DNA from: Heliocidaris tuberculata
Lineage: Eukaryota > Echinodermata > Echinoidea > Camarodonta > Echinometridae
Direction of reading: 5' to 3'
Length of the DNA: 64,000 nucleotides
NCBI GenBank assembly: GCA_025618425.1
Contig: CM046850.1
Location: 26,738,205 to 26,802,204, forward strand
In this document: positions 31,660 through 44,121 of the stretch, in pieces
Layout of the letters: each line of letters opens with the position of its first letter
Numbering within the stretch: position 1 is the first letter of the stretch
Translations under genes and position numbers: made by a program
Notes under the pieces: generated by a model
Database searches by the model: none
Told to the model about the DNA's origin: nothing
What the model saw: the letters and a program-made list of their open reading frames with translations, nothing else

Positions 31660-33161
31660 GTTGTGATGAAAAGTGATAAGATTTGCAGGGCCTCCACTGG
31701 TATGTTTAGGTTTCTGATATTTTTTTCCCCCTGGTAGGTTATAGTTATGCATTGAAGGAATTGATAATAATCTTAGAACATGCACTGAAAATGTGTATCT
31801 TATGGAACTTTAAACGTTACATGGGCATCTTCACTTATTAGAATACAATATTCAGTTTCATTCAAATAAAAAACAATATTGACATGTGTACGTTAGACCA
31901 TGTCTTTTTTCTGATAGAAATGTAAAGCGCAATGTAGAAAATATAAACACGTCAACTAAACAGTAAAGGCAAGATATGCTACAGTTTACACATGAAAAGA
32001 TAATGATTTTGAGATGGCACGTTATTTAATGTAAAAAGAAAGCACTCTGTACGTCTGTTATAGATACACTGTATTGGTTGTTAAAGCGATAAACCAGTTT
32101 TACTCTATTATATTCATGTCTATATTCTTAATAAACATTTACATATATACATACATAGTGTTCTAAAAGTCACAATGTCAAACAAAATATAAACGTGTCA
32201 TTTAAGGCAAGACAAGTGTAGGCTATAGATAGGATGATAGATATGAAAGGTGGCATGTTATGTGAAAACAAAGCACTAGTGAATTTGTATGTTATAGATA
32301 AACTGCGAAGACGAATCTATATCGAGAGTCAGGTCGACGACGTCGACATCGAAGCCGAAATAGAGCCGTTCCCGATGTCCGATGTGACTGAAATTCAGGT
32401 GCTAGTTGTACTTGTAGTTCTAGATTCAGGCGGGATGTGCATTAGCGCCGGCAATTTCTGACTGTTGAACAATTTTCAGCTTAGATCTAATGTTACCTGT
32501 ACAACCATGCCATGGATTCACTGGACGGAAACATTAATGAAGGCCGAGTGCATGCAGTGTAGATCTACGCGCGACGCGACGGTTCATTCATCAGCATAGC
32601 ATACCGTACGTGTAATGTATGCCTATGTAATTTCGCTGACCCGAAAAAGGTCAAAGGACTGGGAACTTCGAAGCTTTACTCGGGGCCTGCCAAAGAAAGT
32701 TACGAATTGTAAAAACCTTTTGAATAATGCGACCAAAATACCACAAACAACCCCTTTCATGACAATCTGGGAACAATATAACCACGTTTACAAAAAAAAC
32801 CCAGCTCGATTGAGTGCAAAATCACCGAGAAAAGCGCCGTCAAACAAACGGAAGGACAGACGGACAGACACACAAGATCTGAGCTTAGCCAAATTATAGT
32901 AAGGATTCATTTCTACGTCAAATTGAAAGGTAACTGCGAGTTGTAGGAACTATCCTCTACCAAAAAGATCGAAGATCCGCTAAGTATGGTATCTTACAGT
33001 GAAAAATCTATATACGGAATTAAGTTGTTGGTTGGCTTTAGTGGCAACCAGTCAAATTCTGACTATTGTTGCCAATTACTGATTACAATTCATTTCTAAC
33101 AAAGTATTTTTTTTTTTTTTTTTTACTAAATGTGTGAGATAATGATATCATGCCAGATATA
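31660..33161. other. No gene supported; one odd GC-richer patch
   Basis: Mostly AT-rich. 32290-32460 is GC-richer with GTCGACGACGTCGAC and an open frame of 75 codons that I do not recognise. 32600-32900 ends in a GGACAGACGGACAGACAC repeat typical of dispersed repeats. 32918-32956 matches the minus strand of 17588-17630 (AACTGCGAGTTGTAGGAACT). Confidence 0.4.
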
Positions 33162-33169
33162 GATTACGG

Positions 33170-34122
33170 CAGTGGCGGCACCAGGATTTTTAAAGTGGGG
33201 GGGGGGGGCAAATGGGGGGCAAAAGAAAATGTTGGGGGGGGGGCAAGGGCGGACAAAAAAAATTTTGACACTTTTTGTAGTGAAAATGTACAGAATATTC
33301 GGCAATAAACCTACCCAGATATGAGGACATTTTGAGCATCTAGCTGAACTGCCCGATTATAAAGAGGTGTTAGTTATATACTGCGAGCGAGCGAAGCGAG
33401 CGAGCAAAAATTTTGACATTTTTCGTAGTAAAAATGTACAGAAATTACATATTCGGCTATAAAACTACCCCAATATGCATGAGGACATTTGAGCATCTTG
33501 CTGCCCGATTATGAGGTGGTAGTTATTTATTGCGAACACTTTTTGTCGTGAAAATGTACAGAAATTCTATTCGGCTATGAAACTACCCATATATGAGGAC
33601 ATTTGAGCATCTTGCTGCCCGATAATAAGGTGGTAGTTATACATTGCGAACGGGCAACAATTTTGAAACTTTTGTGGTGAAAATGTACAGAAATGATTAT
33701 TTGGCTATAAAACTACCCCAATATGAGGACATTTGATCATCTCGCGGCCTGATTATGTGGTGGGAGTTATAGGCCTGTATTGCGAGCGAGCAAAAATTTT
33801 GACACTATTATAGTGGAAATGTACAGAAATTATTCGGCTATAAAACTACCCACATATGAGGATATTTACACGAGCTGAGCGAACAAATTTGCCCCATGCC
33901 CCCCCCCCCACCTTGATGCCGCCACTGCTTTCCAAGTTTCCGTTTTCTTTCTTTTTCCTTCTTTTCTCCATTCCTTTTTCACTTTTTTCTTTCCTTTTCT
34001 TTTCTTTTTCATTTTCCACCCTTTTATTTTTTTTCACTCCGAAAATTATTGGGGGGGGGCAACTGGGGGGGGGGGGGGCAAATGCCCCCCCCCCCATGCC
34101 CCCCCCTTGGTGCCGCCACTGG
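33170..34122. mobile_element. 953-bp hAT-like element with 8-bp TSD
   Basis: Ends CAGTGGCGGCACCAGG and the mirror of CTTGGTGCCGCCACTG; GATTACGG directly before (33162-33169) and directly after (34123-34130). The interior holds a tandem repeat of about 125-150 bp (33260-33870: TTTTGACACTTTTTGTAGTG, AAAATGTACAGAAAT, CTACCC, ATATGAGGACATTTGAGCAT; about 4.5 units), a nested end-like GATGCCGCCACTG at 33913-33926 and flanking poly-G and poly-C tracts. No transposase seen. Confidence 0.92.
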
Positions 34123-34130
34123 ATTACGGC

Positions 34131-35840
34131 TTTACGCAGTCCTGTCTACACGCACATGCATTTAACTTCATTGACATATCCATCAATATTTTGTTCGAAT
34201 ATAACATCAATAATCAGAACAATAATGATACTACTAATAATAAGAGTAACACAGTCGTGATAAAAACAAAACAATATATCGTAAGTATAGCATTCAAAAC
34301 ATAAACATACAATAACATGTATCATGAAAACTACAAGACAAAAAATTAGTCGCTGTACCAAGCTAGACCCATAGACCACAGTGGTGATATTGGAACTTGT
34401 TACAAATACATGTACATGAAAAAAAAAAAAAAACTTCCGTATAAGAAAAAAAAAAAATCGAAATTATCTTTCGGGTACTAAACACTTGTATCAACATTAA
34501 AGTTTATTGCTTTTTAATTTTCAAAACGTATATTAATTTTTTGTTTCTTTATTTTTATAATTTAATTGAAGAACAAAAAAAATCAAAACAAAAAAGTAGT
34601 TCTGCCCCCCCCCCCCAACTGCGATTGCGATCAGATTTCTAGCACTCTAAAAGGCGAGGTTTCACCATTCCAACACCTAAATTTTCTCACATGGCGCGCA
34701 GTGTACGTATCGGCTCAAGATTTTACAAATCCTATCAGTGGCACCGTGAAGCGAGAGGGTATATTTTGCCCTCTATCAAGGGAGGGGGTGCTAAATCATT
34801 CCCCCCCCCCCCCCATTACAAGGCCATAATTTCGCAGTATAACGAATAGCTTTCTAGTGATGTAAAATGCAAGGTTTCAACACGAAATAATCTAAATTTT
34901 CTTGGCATACAATGCTTGCTATAATTTATTTTGCCCCCTCAGGGATTTTTATAGTTTCGATATTCTGGCAATAATTATTGATAAAAACTTTTATGAAACA
35001 GGGCCCATGTCTAATAAGGGATGATGCAAAACAGTGGATGATAATCGTGCTTCAAATATTGCATTATTTTTTTAATGAAAAATTCTAAACCTCGCACTTT
35101 CGAAATATAAAGAAAGAAAAAAAAAGGGTGCTTGTTCGAGGGGGGGGGGGGGCTGGGAGTCACGGGCTGTAAGCAGGTGTTTAACGTTTGAGGTGGGCCC
35201 ATATATCCGTTTGAGGCGGGACCCCTCAAAGTTCCCCTCCCATCTGGAACCCTTCCGACGCGCGTGGTGGTGAGGATGTGGGTTGGGGGGGGGGGCACCA
35301 GTCGTCAAAGTCACAAATATCTGACAAGCAACAACAACAAAAAAAAACCCAAAAAGAATGAAAGAAAGAAAGAAGTATAGCAGGCCTATATAGCAGGCAT
35401 TGGAAGCATTAATGGAAGCTGTAGGTGCCCGCCGTGTATTATTCATTATACATGACTATCACCAATAAGTTTGGCACATCATGTGCCTAAGTTTTGATAT
35501 GTTCGTCAGTGAAATATATGATTTTAATGCATTTTCAATTGGGCCATAATGAAGAGATTCAGAGCCCTCATGTTCTTTCAGGTGCCCCAAAATGATGTAA
35601 TCTTGATTGATTTGATAAACACTATTTGTAGAGCACACTTTCAAATATCTTTAGAAAGAAAAATATGTCATGCCACTATAGTTTAATGCTCTATAATCAC
35701 GTATGTTACATTTGGCCCTCTAAAATCAGAATTTGGACACCTGACACAAATTTTGGCCACCATATTATCATACCCACAACTTTGAGTACCACTGCCTTCC
35801 ACATGCAAGACATGTGTATGGACAAAATTTCCGACTGCAG
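34131..35840. other. No gene seen; G/C-run patches
   Basis: AT-rich with poly-C at 34604-34616 and 34801-34814 and poly-G at 35140-35151 and 35285-35296. The sequence just before 35841 may be the decayed 5' part of the Tc1/mariner element, but I see no motif to prove it. Confidence 0.45.
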
Positions 35841-36122
35841 GACGACAACGCTAGACCGCACAGGGCCGCTGCAGTAAGGGAATTCCTTGAGGCAGAGGGC
35901 ATGGCGCACTCAGTTGCCATGGCCAGCTAATTGCTCGCCGGATATGAACCCCATAGACTCTAGAGCATGCATGGGATGCCCTATATAGGCCGAGCCATCA
36001 ACGACAGAAATGTTATTCATCAGACTTTGCAGGAGTTGGCCGACACTGAGGGTAGAATGGGATGCTATGCGAGGGAGCAAAGCGACCGAGTTTTAGAAAA
36101 AATTGAATCTCATATCCGTTAA
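35841..36122 (+). pseudogene. Tc1/mariner transposase, C-terminal remnant
   Basis: One frame reads DDNARPHRAAAVREFLEAEG (the second catalytic Asp block of Tc1/mariner DDE transposases), then a degraded WPA-SPD-NPIEH block, GRAINDRNVIHQTLQELADT and a C-terminal stretch EQSDRVLEKIESHIR before TAA at 36120-36122. Two in-frame stops (TAA after MAS, TAG after PHRL) kill it. The frame is otherwise unshifted, so decay is moderate. No inverted termini were found. Confidence 0.88.
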
Positions 36123-36404
36123 ACATTATTTCCTGTGCACGTTACCCTGGATTTGGGGCGCATTTTAACAATTAGACCACAATTTTTCTTCTCTTTCCCT
36201 CTTTCTCTTTCACTCTTTTGCTTTAAGTGCCGCCCGGGGCGCGCATATTTTTTTTTACACAACTGTTCAGCCAATTTTCGCCAAAAAAAATCCTAGAAGT
36301 GCTCTTGTGAAAGAGTCTAAGTCGTCATAACACACTCACCATCACCAGCAGCTCTATGTGGACCAACCTAATACGTCTATGGGACCAACAGTACAACCAG
36401 GGAA

Positions 36405-36745
36405 GGGAAAATGATAGAAAAGGAAAAACAAAGAAATACATAACTAAAGAGAAGAGGATAGATTAAAGGGAAAACAAAGAAATACATAAGGAAAGAGAAG
36501 AGGATAGATTAAAGGAAAAACAAAGAAATACATAACTAAAGAGAAGAGGATAGATTAAAGGGAAAACAAAGAAATACATAAGGAAAGAGAAGAGGATAGA
36601 TTAAAGGGAAAACAAAGAAATACATAACTAAAGAGAAGAGGATAGATTAAAGGGAAAATAAAGAAATACATAAGGAATAAGAAGAGGATAGATTAAAGGG
36701 AAACAAAGAAATATATAAGGAAAGAGAAAAGGATAGATCAAAGAA
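36405..36745. repeat. 47-bp purine-rich minisatellite with alternating unit types
   Basis: About seven units of AAACAAAGAAATACATAA, then either CTAAAGAGAAG or GGAAAGAGAAG, then AGGATAGATTAAAGGG. The CTAAAG and GGAAAG types alternate for the first units, giving a 94-bp higher-order repeat. Confidence 0.92.
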
Positions 36746-37060
36746 AAAAACATTTTCACGACCATATGAATATAAAAAACCCAGCTGTGATTATTCCGAA
36801 TAGACATGTAACAGCAAAGATCATTTTTGTAATTCTTCAACATAGTCACATGACCAATTTAAAAACTTTTAGAAAATCCAAATAAAATATAAATGATTTC
36901 AAAATGTAAAAATATAAAACTTCCGTCTTATCTTTGCCATTATTTTGATGACTACAATGATGAATTTCAAATGAATTCTATCACGACATTCTCATCATCA
37001 AAGACGACATCACCATGTCTCCAGCAAGACTTTTTAGCGAATGTGGTGCACGGTGTGCAC

Positions 37061-37262
37061 TGTTTTTTTTTTTTTTTTTTTTTTTTTTTGGTTGTTTTTT
37101 GCCGTTTGTCGTGTAGCATGTCGTGATTTCGTTTCGTGTGTCGTTTGTCGCAAGTTGTTGTTGTTGTTGTTTTTGGTTTATTGGCGCTTATCATTCAAGA
37201 GTGAATATTTACGCCTTTTCTATATTTATTTATTCATTTATTATTATTATTATTATTATCAT
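37061..37262. repeat. Poly-T, (GTT)n and (ATT)n simple repeats
   Basis: Poly-T at 37062-37089, GTTGTT at 37153-37170 and ATT repeats at 37238-37262. Confidence 0.9.
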
Positions 37263-37339
37263 TTTTTTTTGTTGGACAAACTATATTTTCGAGAATAAAT
37301 AATTGGGTATGTTGTATTTTAAGCTTTGAATTTTCAGCT

Positions 37340-37518
37340 GAAGAGGTCAGCGGCTGTCGAGCAACTGCTACCAGCTATGTTGGGCGTCCAAGGACCAACC
37401 CGGACACGGTATATTGTGACAGGCTTCTCAGCTTCGTCAAAGAGACTAGCCTAGGCCCCCCGACGTCCACCAATAGGTCATGTCAACTCCGCTGCATTTC
37501 TTCAATGTTTTGACCGAA
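37340..37518 (+). other. Possible exon, unrecognised
   Basis: After a TTTGAATTTTCAG acceptor-like site, one frame reads about 58 codons (EEVSGCRATATSYVGRPRTN, then RLLSFVKETS) to TGA at about 37513. Base composition is more balanced than the surroundings. I recognise no family and there is no partner exon, so this is weak. Confidence 0.2.
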
Positions 37519-37805
37519 AGTCCAAAAAGGAAAAAAAAAAAAGAACATATCATATAGACTCTAATCGAGTAAAAAATAAAATTTCCAGCTAAATATATGA
37601 TTATTTTTCCTTTCTTTCTCTCTATTTTCTTCCTGAGTACTTTCCTTTTACCAGAGCAATTCTAGGATTTTTTTGGTTGTTGCGAAAATGGCTAAACAGT
37701 TGTGTAAAAAAAAATATGTGCGCCCGTCGCACGTACCCCCTCTGCCCCCAGTAGATACACCAGTGACCACTGTATAGACACAGTGAATTGACAGTTCCAG
37801 TCAAG

Positions 37806-37953
37806 CAGGGGCCGCGGAGCGTTTTTGAAAGTGGGGGGGGGGGGGGGGCTGATCTGATTTCACTCATTAATGACAATTTTGGAGCCTTTTCCCCGATATT
37901 TTTGTAAAGTGTCTACTCAAAAAAAGTGGGGGGCTGCAGCTCCGCGGCCCATG
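37806..37953. mobile_element. 148-bp inverted-repeat element (CCGCGG ends)
   Basis: Ends CAGGGGCCGCGGAGC and the mirror of GCTCCGCGGCCCATG; TCAAG on both sides (37801-37805 and 37954-37958). Related CCGCGG ends occur in block Y of the tandem array (about 1915 and 2087). Confidence 0.7.
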
Positions 37954-37958
37954 TCAAG

Positions 37959-39242
37959 TACAGCCAATCAATCTGGGTGCCATATCAGATCCTGCCGTTG
38001 GCAGCAATCATGTCTTCCTCTCTATTCTTGATGAGACATTACATTACGGTAATAAAAAGGAAAGGTGGGATTCGAGAACGGAGAAAATTCTAGGCCCTAG
38101 GCGGATCCAGGAGTAGACTGAAAAGAGGGTCGCACCTCCCACTTCCTTGAGAATAAAATAGTCATAATCGGGGGAAAGTAGGCATACTAGTTATCTCCGG
38201 CCCTTCGCTGACGGAGCGAGTCTAGGCATGCTAGGTGGGTTGGAAGGACTTGATATGCAGGAAGGAAAATGTTAGACTTTGACTGCCTTGAAACATTTCG
38301 ACCCACCCCTCTCCTCGCCCTCTTGACAACCAGCCTTAAAGACTAGTGGCGTATCGAGACGTTATGCAGGAGGGCCAAAACATCTGGACTTCAAGAACGC
38401 CACTTTTTGCAGCCCCTTTTTTGCGAGGGAGCTGCGCTGGCCAAAAGATTCTTATTATTTGTAGAAGAGGAGAAAGCTTGGTTTAGCGGCAATTTGGTGT
38501 TTTTTCAGGGGCGTGTTACACCCCTTGCCGACGGAAATTTTTTGTCATTTTTTAAATATTTTTGCAATGTACATCCATACCTCTACCTTCTGACAAAATT
38601 TGGTCCATGGGCCATAAGGGGAAACATTTGCCCAAATATTTGGGGGCCGTCTGACAACCCACTCCCGACGGAAAATTTTGCCAGTTTTTGTGTTTTGGTA
38701 ATGTCATACACCTTTCTTCTGACAAAGTTTGGCGCATAATGTTAGATTGGTTGATATCGACCGGACTTTGGGGGGCTGTGAGGGCCGAACCCGGCGGTTA
38801 CGTTCGGTCTGACAAGCTTTTTGTAAATGACATGGATATGTAAAATGGGGTGACTATTTCGGCACAGGCTGCTGACCTAAAGTATAGGTAAGCGATGATT
38901 GGCCCCTCCCATTTTGTGTCGAGTCACGTGTTATATGCTACCCACCTCCACTATATGTTCTTGCACTAGAAAATTCCTGCGCCAGCTCTTCCATTATATA
39001 TCATGTGAACTGCCATCCCTTCAAGCTCTCATAGTCAAGTATAGGGGAAGTACTGTCATTCGAGCAGACCTGCGTACAAGAGCGCTCTTTACATAAAACT
39101 ATACTTTGAAGTATTCTACGATGGCGAAGCGTGGCTTAGTTGCTTTATACACTGATAATTTATAATTAGTTTCCAGGTTAGACGCACTCTCCTTGTGACT
39201 TTTGAAAAATGCTGCTTCTTGCAAAAACCAATCATAACTTTG
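37959..39242. other. No gene seen; two-copy tandem repeat
   Basis: 38530-38610 and 38660-38730 are diverged copies of a unit of about 130 bp (CCGACGGAAA-TTTTG, CTTCTGACAAA-TTTGG). The 110-codon frame over it reflects this repeat. Nothing else recognised. Confidence 0.5.
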
Positions 39243-39244
39243 TA

Positions 39245-39847
39245 CTAGGTGTTACAAAAAACATTTCCCACTTTTGATCCTTAATAGTTCGAAAACTATG
39301 CAGATAACACTGTCATTGATATGAGTAATAGCTGAATAGTGTACAATTTAGTTGGAGGTGATTTGAATATTAAAGCATAAATAAGTTTCATTAAATCCAT
39401 GATTAATTTTAAAGTTAGGTTCCAGATTTTGGTCAAATTTTAACCCTCTGTACAAAACTTGAACTTTACACAGGAACCAATGATGCGTATGTGAGTGTGT
39501 GCTTACAATAGTGGAATTCCTCATGAATACATATAATAAAGCATTCAAACCCTGGCCATTGTCCAGGACCATTGTCTGGGTATTAATCACACACTCCCAT
39601 ACACACCAATTGACTCCTGTGCAAAGTTAAAGTTTTGTACAGAGGGTTGAAAATAGAGCAAAATCTGAACCCTAACTTAAAATTAATCTTGAATTTAATG
39701 AAACTGATTTATGCTTTCATTTTTAAATTACCTCCAACAAAATTGTACACTATTCAGCTATTGCTCATATCAATGTCAGTGTTATCTGATATATAGTTTT
39801 TGAACTATTAAGGATCAAAAGTGGGAAATGTTTTTTGTAACACCTAG
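39245..39847. mobile_element. 603-bp long-inverted-repeat element with TA duplication
   Basis: Arms of about 255 bp (39245-39500 and 39590-39847) mirror each other with about 85-90% agreement: CTAGGTGTTACAAAAAACAT at the left, its mirror at the right. TA occurs at 39243-39244 and 39848-39849, as expected for a Tc1/mariner-type MITE. No transposase. Confidence 0.85.
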
Positions 39848-39864
39848 TATATACATGCACATGT

Positions 39865-41640
39865 ATTCAAATTCAAATTCAAATTCAAATTCATGTTTAT
39901 TTCATTTCCAACAGAAACTTGGCTTTACAGATATTATAACAGAAAATATGAAAAACATATGTACAAATTCATTTTTTCTTAATAAGTGTACAATTAAATG
40001 AACATATAAATAAATTATTATAATGAATTATTAAAAGAAATTCATAATTTCTGAGGAAATGTGGGGGATCCACTTAAAAGCAGTGCTTGTAATTTGTGGA
40101 TCCCCAGGGAAAATAAAATTGTTTCAAATTGTGCCTACGAAGACTTGGAAAACACAAAACAGTATTACAGAACAACAAACAAACACGAAACGACTAGGAA
40201 AAGGAAAAGAGATAAAAGAAAAGGAAAAAGGAAAAAGGAAAAGGGGGGGGGGGGGAGCAGGACAAATCATGACCGAAAAAGGAGGTAGTTATATTGGTGA
40301 TTCTGGCAAGTTAAGACCATAAGACCAAATATATATTCAATTAATTGAGCAGATGATGAAGACCTAAATGAAAAAAATAAGAGAGATATCTGCTGTTATC
40401 AGGTAATTATTGTATATTACTATAAGATTTGAGCAAAAATAATTTTAGTTTTTTCTTAAAAGAATTTAGGGATGGACTACTTTTAATATCTTCACTTAAA
40501 AAATTCCAGAATCTAGGACCATCATATATTATATAAATGTCTTCTTCGCTAATACAGTTCTAAAGAGTGGTAGGTGAAACTCGTTAGACCGTCTAGTTGG
40601 GTAATCATAAAATGACCGATTTTGGGGGAACATGGCATCAAATATAATTATGTGGAAGGGTCTTTCTACTGTACTTATACATAAATTGTCCCAAATGAAA
40701 TAGATACAGGTCATTTATTTTTAATAGTCTGCTATCAACAAATAACGGGTCTGTGTGTGAGAGTATAGCAGAATTGCAGATGATACGGAGGGACTTCTTT
40801 TGTAATAAAAGTAGTCTATCTAATAGAGTTTGCTGGGTATTGCCCCAAGCAAGCATCCCATAATTCAGATAAGGTAAAATTAAACATGTTAAAGATGAAT
40901 AAAGCATCAATAGGGATGATGTCGGAAAATGAAATTTAAGTTTATTTATTATGCCAATATTCCGTGAAATAATCTTACATGTATTATCTATATGATATTT
41001 CCACGAAAGTTTATTGTCAACATTTAGGCCTAAAAATTTAATAAATGAAGCAACTTCTAAAGGGGTATCGTCAAACACAATATCCATGGGCAATGTGTCT
41101 ATGGAATTACTAAATAACATATATGTGGTTTTTTGGAGGTTGAGGGATAGTTTATTGGCTCTTATCCATTATGGGTGACTTTTTCAAGCTCAGAGTTTAC
41201 AACATTGACTAAAGTATTTGGATTCTTATGGGAATAAAATATATTAGAATCGTCTGCAAACAGTATAAACGAAAGGACATCGGATGATTTACAAAAGTCA
41301 TTTATATAAATAATAAACAGGAAGGGGCCCAACAAACTGTCCTGGGGGACTCCACAATTTATGTTTTGCATATTGGATGTATGATCATTCAAAAATACGT
41401 ATTGTCATCTATTGGATAAGTAGCTCCTGAACCCCTCCAAGGCCTTCCCACGCACCCCATAATGAGAAAGTTTAAATAATAAAATGTCGTGATTGATGGT
41501 GTCGAAGGCCTTGGAGAAGTCCAGGAAGATACCAACCAGATGAGAACATTTGTCTAAAGCATGCGCTACTTTGTCAACAAAATTCAAAAGGGCATGTTCT
41601 GTATTCTCTAAATCCAAAGTGAAAGTTGGAAAAAATATGA
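39865..41640 (-). pseudogene. CR1/L2-like non-LTR retrotransposon, 5'-truncated, degraded
   Basis: Minus strand, in order: FLDFSKAFDTINHDILL, in-frame TGA, GVPQDSLLGPFLFIIYINDF, FILFADDSNIF (FADD catalytic block), FIKFLGLNVDNKLSW, LTCLILPYLNYGMLAWG, then in shifted frames AMFPQNRSF-YPTRRSNEFHLP and GPRFWNFLS, the usual C-terminal blocks. 3' of this lies an AT-rich 3' region and, at the very end, a (TTTGAA)n tail (39865-39893), the microsatellite tail type of CR1/L2-like elements. No endonuclease domain. Frame breaks lie near 41395, 41140 and 40640. Confidence 0.88.
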
Positions 41641-43989
41641 TGAATTTTTAAAAAGTTAACAGTTCTATACGTTAACAGTTTAAGTTTGAATCCTCAATCC
41701 TTGTGAAATTCACACAAATTTTATGGGAGATATTACCTACGAAATTTCATTGAGGATGGTTACGTTCTTTTAAAGATATTACCAATCAAAATCTCGTTGC
41801 ATTTAGACACCACGTCTATGAGTGAAAACCATGAATATGGTGAAAACTGTAGGCTTTGCATGTTGCATATAGCTATAGTTATACCCAGTGGCGTAAATTA
41901 GTTCCGAGGAGTGAGGGATGGTCGTAATAAGGCGCCGAGATTTGCACTCGCGGAAAACTAACTCGTAATGTGAGATTGTGAAGAAAAAAATCGGACTCAA
42001 TTTAGCACGTTATAAACCTATTTTGAATATACTAATAGCATTTTGAAGAGAAAATTTCACTACAGTAAGAGTCATTAACTTTGTCAATATTTTCAACAAC
42101 TGATTGATTTTGATTATTTTTTTCCTTGAAAAGTGGAGATATATTTGTAAAGGCCATTCTCCCTCTTTCAAAAGATTTTAAGGTACTTAATTAAAAAGAT
42201 TTTAGAAATATATTTTACGAACGTGTCTACAATTACTATTCTATTTTTACTGAAAGAAAATCGCGATGCTCTAACAAAAAAGGTCTCCAAATCAGTACAA
42301 CAGGACTTTCAAGGCCAATGACTTGGTTTACATTCATTTTTCTTTTTCTTTTTATGTTTAATGGTTTGAAACTAAGTAATTATGATTGACCTCCGATTTC
42401 AAAGGTTGATCGCATCACATCACACGATATAAAAGGATTTGTATAGGCTTTGTACACAGCTACCAAAGATGAACCAGGGCACTAGCGTAGCTGAGGGGGG
42501 GGGGGGCAGAGTGCCCCCCCCCTGACAACTTTTCCTCGATTTTTTTTTTAGTTTGTTTTTTCTTTTGTTTTTTTTTGTTTTTTTTTTGCTTGCTTGTCAG
42601 AGAATTATAGAGGAAAATATCTGATAACTCCCCCCCCCCCCCCCCCCCCACTGAGAGACTTTTTTAAGGGCTGGCGAAAAAAAAGATTGTCTTATTCAAA
42701 GGCCTGACAGCCGGTTCCACCTGATCGATTACGCAATAAAGAAAAACTATAACTATAAAATGAATATACCCATAACGTAACGATAACACTCCTCATCGTT
42801 GTTGTTTTGGGGGTTTTTTTTGCGGGGGGGTGTTTTTTTTTTTGGGGGGGGGGTGACTTTAAAATCGACTGGGTTCTGTCAATCAAACGAATGCGCTCCC
42901 ACATGGCACCAGCTGAGCTGAAGTACGTCACATCAAAGGAGAAGAAAGATTGGCCGGCCGGCTTACATAATTATTTTTATTTATAGGACTCGTCTGTCAT
43001 CGTTCTAATTCTGCGAGCGATGCCAACGTCCCTACGATCAAAAAAAAAAATCGATGTGGAAGGGTCATGAATTAGCATAAAACAATGAGATGGGAACTTC
43101 AACGCCAAACATGGGCCGCGGAACCGGGGAAGGGGACTGCAGCCCTTCTCTCCCCCCCCCCCACCCCCCATTTTTTTTAATGGAACGTTTGATAATGCTT
43201 ATCTAGTAGACTTGAAAAACCTTCAATTTGTTGCTCCCCCCCCCCCCCCGCCCCCTGCTTTTAAAAACGCTCCGCGGCCCCTGCAGTAACACCTGTTCAA
43301 GAGAACGATTTGGGAAATATTTATAGTTATATAATTAGGTCTATCGTAATCAGGGCCGGTCAGGTGGGACGGGCCCTGTAGGAACCTGTTCAATATAATA
43401 TACCAAGCGATGCAGAATAAAGCAGTTATATACCTTCGTTTATATTTTAGCAAGAATGTGTTTGCATCCGTGTAATTTTTTTTTAAACATATTTTTTTAA
43501 TGATATCCATTTTTCCTTTTTTCTTCAAATATTTGCGAGTGAGAATTTTTTTTTGACACTTTGTTGCAGTGACAATGTAACATTGTCATCAAAATAATGA
43601 TACAAAAAAAAAAATGAATATACTAGTAGATGACATCGCTGCTCGAATGTGAGTTGGCGGCTTCCCGAATGGTTGTAATTTCAAATGTCTCGGAGGGGTT
43701 GCAGCCCGCTCAGACACTCCACCCCCTCCGCCTTGTACACCTATTATCGAAACCCATTCTTAAAGATCAGAGATAACAACACAAATATATACGGCATCAG
43801 ATAGACTTTTGAAAATTCAACACCCTACTGGATTACCAATAGAAATCATTTTTCATGGGAGCAATTATAATAATTGCCATTGTAATGTTCGCACAGTGAT
43901 GTACAAAGCTGTTGGAATTTTATTTAATTTTTTTAAAAGGCTTTGCGATCGTTTTATACAATTTAAGTTTTAATTTTTATCAAATTTAG

Positions 43990-44089
43990 ACGGAGGAGAA
44001 ACGAAGGGAAGAGGTCGTTGACCTTCTTCGAGAACTTCTTCTTGTTGACCTGGAGGACGAAGTTCGTCTTGAAAACTCAAAACGTGCAA
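43990..44089 (+). CDS. Cofilin-like gene, exon A copy in locus 2
   Basis: Identical in sequence and splice sites to 4818-4917. The TTAA-flanked element sits 32 bp downstream in the intron. With no exons C and D in the rest of locus 2 within the window, this copy cannot make the full domain unless the exons lie beyond 64000. Confidence 0.5.
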
Positions 44090-44121
44090 GTTAGTAATTT
44101 CATTAAAAACATTAGCCTTAA

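Noticed and set aside
32234..32461. 75-codon acidic frame in a GC-richer patch
   Set aside because: No family motif and no clear splice sites; it may be an exon or 5' region, but nothing supports it.
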